A stretch of 64,000 nt of DNA, taken from Holothuria scabra. Taxonomy: Eukaryota > Echinodermata > Holothuroidea > Aspidochirotida > Holothuriidae. Where the stretch lies: contig CM074200.1 in NCBI GenBank assembly GCA_037179385.1, positions 35,901,884 through 35,965,883 of the forward strand, given 5' to 3'. Shown one piece after another: positions 61,417 to 64,000 of the stretch. The notes below the pieces were generated by a model. It made no database searches and was not told the origin of the DNA. It saw nothing but the letters and a program-made list of their open reading frames with translations. How positions within the stretch are numbered: position 1 is the first letter of the stretch; each line of letters begins with the position of its first letter. The translations under genes and the position numbers were made by a program.

Positions 61417-64000
61417 TCAGATACACAGTTAGATTATGGAACTTTTACAATGTTTCTTGAACTTTCTTCCCTCAATGAGAGTGCCTAATTCCTTGCACAG
61501 CATGTGTAATGTGCTACAAACTTGAATTGGTTAGTTAGAATGTTAAACGACACACCAACACAAATGTGTTATATAGGCCTACAGTTGTGTCATACTGTTC
61601 AAATACTGTTAAAGTCCTCCCGTTTAGTGGTCTCTCACGACAAATACCGCATGCATATTCTACAACCCAACGCTCTCTGCTGGATTTACTTACAAACAAT
61701 AAAATTACAGTACATGACCAACTTCCACTAAACAGCAAGCACAGTACCAACTCCCTGAAGACTTAATCAAAACCTAAGTATGAAAAGTTTCCCGAAAGAA
61801 GGGAGAAATATTTCTTTAGATGTGGGCAGTCCAAAACAACCTTCAGTAGCCTAATTGCAAAGCTTTTCTTTGGGTCTAATTTCAAGCTGTGAAAATAGCG
61901 AGTGAGACTCAGTAATAACCTATACACTACTACGATCCGGTTGAAGTGACGTGACGAAATGATTCAACGAAAGTCACGCATGTGTTGTTACTGCGATAAA
62001 GAATAGAAAGGTCGACCGGATAAGTGACCTTTTAGGAAGTCCAGGTGTCTTCTACTTAAATCATAGGGAGTAAAGAGTGTATCTTGGCTAAAAAGTTCCT
62101 AACAATTTGTACTGAAGGTATTTTTGAAGTTTGCAAATGGAAGACTAATCTTTAAAAATGATTTAAAACAATATTTTGTGGAAGTATTGATGTATAAATC
62201 AAAATAAATTTAGCCTCCATGCAAGAAACACAGTAATATTTTACTTTGCTCTCTGTTGCTATAAGGCCGCAACCACTAACTGACCCGAATGCATGTATTC
62301 TGCGGTCGAAAAGCCGGCCCGACGTGTGACTTTTCAGACGGTACAATGCCTTCCACTTAAATAATAGGGAGCAAAGCTGTACCTTGAACTAAAAAACCTC
62401 ACAATTCTTATCGAGAGCATCGAAGTACCTTTTACCATGGATAACGAGTAGTAAAATTATAATGCTAAGCAAAAACGTTTACAAAGTACTGATGTATAAA
62501 TGATGGTCACTTTGTGAAAACATGACAATATGTTTGACTATGCCCTGCTATCAAGTAATGTACAACCTTAGTAAAAAACAGCTTTTTCAAGATTGCTACA
62601 TTTTACAGAAGGTATACATATTTCTGACGGCCTCATGGGGAAATATTTTCTAGACGACATTTGATGTTTATGCAATTATGCAATCAGAAATTATAAATAA
62701 ACACGGTGAAAGTCACAGTATTTTCTTCAAAAGGAAACAAACAGGCAAACATTGCAATATATTTTTGGTGAATTAAGTGTCCAGCAATACCATTCACACA
62801 GATGTCCCTCTTAAAAATGATCTACCCAGCAACAACAACCTCAATCATCCAAAATGAAGACAGGCTTTGGCTTGGTACTATTCTACTGAAAACAAAACAA
62901 AACAAAGAAATAATTCTCAATCGTTGAGCTTAAAAACCATAGCTTAAGCCAACACTAAAATGCATGATCCTACACGTTTTGCAAAAGTGTAGTCTGCATG
63001 AGTCCAAAGGATTTCCCTTTCGGGAAACCAAAAATGACATTTCTTGAATGTTGTCACACTGGTAACATGACACACATAGCCGCTTTGTTACTGTACATGT
63101 ATGAAAAATATTTCACATACAGTAACATAGAAAGAAATGAAGAGAACCTAACAGTAGGGAAGGTACTCATACATGTGCTTATTTATAATCCCAGTTTTGG
63201 TGTTTCCAGTGGCTTTCATCATGATCCTATAAACATGTTAAAGCAATTTTTTACCTGTGTGACACAGGACGTACACATATACTCTGAGTGGGCCAAGATA
63301 GCAGCAGCACACGAACTTGTACAGCAATAAGAGTTTGTTTCTAGTATAAAACAATGAACCGATTGCTTAAACACTTTTGAGATGAAAGGCTCCTTTGCAA
63401 GTAATCACATGATCAATTTTCATAACCTTTCCTTCTTAAATGCGAAAGGTTAGTGAGTACTTGCTAATTCAGTCCCAGCACCAAACTGTAGATTGTGCAA
63501 TAATTTGTGATGTAACTTATACTCCTCAAATTACATTCTAGATGTTTTTGTTCTTCCTAAAAAAGTGAAACCTTCACATGTTGTTGATATGATCCTTTCT
63601 TTGTTATTTTAACATAAAAATTCAACCATCAATTCTTCTACCAGGAAGGTTGGTTTAATATTTCTGTTTCACAATAAAGCAAAAGTACAAAGTAGGCAAC
63701 TCTACATATATGAGTATACATGTTACAGCATGTGTACAATGTATTCCTACCTTGTCATACTTGTAAACAATTTGTGGCTTCAACTGTAACCTATGGTGCA
63801 CTGTACAAAAGTTGGGTACAAACCACAGACTTCCTATACAATACATACGTACAAAGCATACTGCACATTAGATTGTTGCTACCATAGTGTGAGAAAAAGT
63901 GCACCAAGATGGCCATCTGCTATGGTTTTGTGTGAAAGTTTGGACTTGCTCGAGTTTATCAACATACATTTGCAAGAAAGTTGAAATATTTTCAAAATAA
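61417..64000. other. No recognisable gene
   Basis: AT-rich sequence to the window end. The open frame 62998-63330 (+) starts with ATG and has 110 codons but no known motif and no clear splice context; I do not call it. Confidence 0.45.

Overview
This window looks like AT-rich nuclear DNA of a marine invertebrate deuterostome, possibly an echinoderm such as a sea cucumber. The basis is gene structure (small exons, long introns, GT-AG junctions), dense nested transposons, and many copies of the word TAGGCCTA. The species call is inference. There are no operons and no bacterial features.

The host gene that can be read is a tetraspanin on the minus strand. Five exons join in phase: 31081-31177 (third membrane helix and start of the large loop), 14417-14493, 7619-7780 (CCG, PSCC and EGC cysteines), 6049-6132 (fourth helix) and 3-77 (cytoplasmic tail with stop). 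The exons for helices 1 and 2 were not found and may lie beyond 64000. Most of the window's left half is therefore intron. One possible first coding exon of another gene is at 47620-47721 (+).

The rest is mobile DNA. (1) A Ty3/Gypsy-type LTR element fills 25640-31010, with 511- and 525-bp LTRs, a GATC target duplication, intact RT/RNase H/integrase motifs, no recognisable main gag, and a frameshift between protease and RT. It interrupts a small array of decayed copies of the tetraspanin helix-3 exon. (2) Non-autonomous hAT-type elements with 8-bp target duplications lie at 10004-11741, 17787-19889 (itself split by another at 18148-19852), 41840-45917, 50952-51343 and 56386-58623. (3) A recurrent element family, called TH145 here, has a 5' hairpin, a 145-bp tandem repeat core, a CA-rich microsatellite and a 3' hairpin. 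Copies lie at about 3300-3714, 3715-5809, 14712-17153, 17154-20160, 21927-24650, 35812-37832, 42682-44420, 48421-50174 and, reversed, 52938-53800. Its core repeatedly carries AGGTCAAAGGTCA, a consensus DR1 nuclear-receptor site. The 5' and 3' hairpins differ between copies but keep their pairing, which resembles Helitron-like (HINE) elements; I do not recognise the family by name. (4) Smaller repeats include a tRNA-derived SINE, a 156-bp MITE, a 46-bp dispersed motif and several palindromes.

Layout: 1-31177 tetraspanin exons and introns; 31178-47600 mostly intergenic or upstream intron with TH145, hAT and SINE copies; 47100-48400 a possible promoter/first-exon region with a TAGGCC-rich stretch; 48421-64000 repeats and sequence without recognisable genes.
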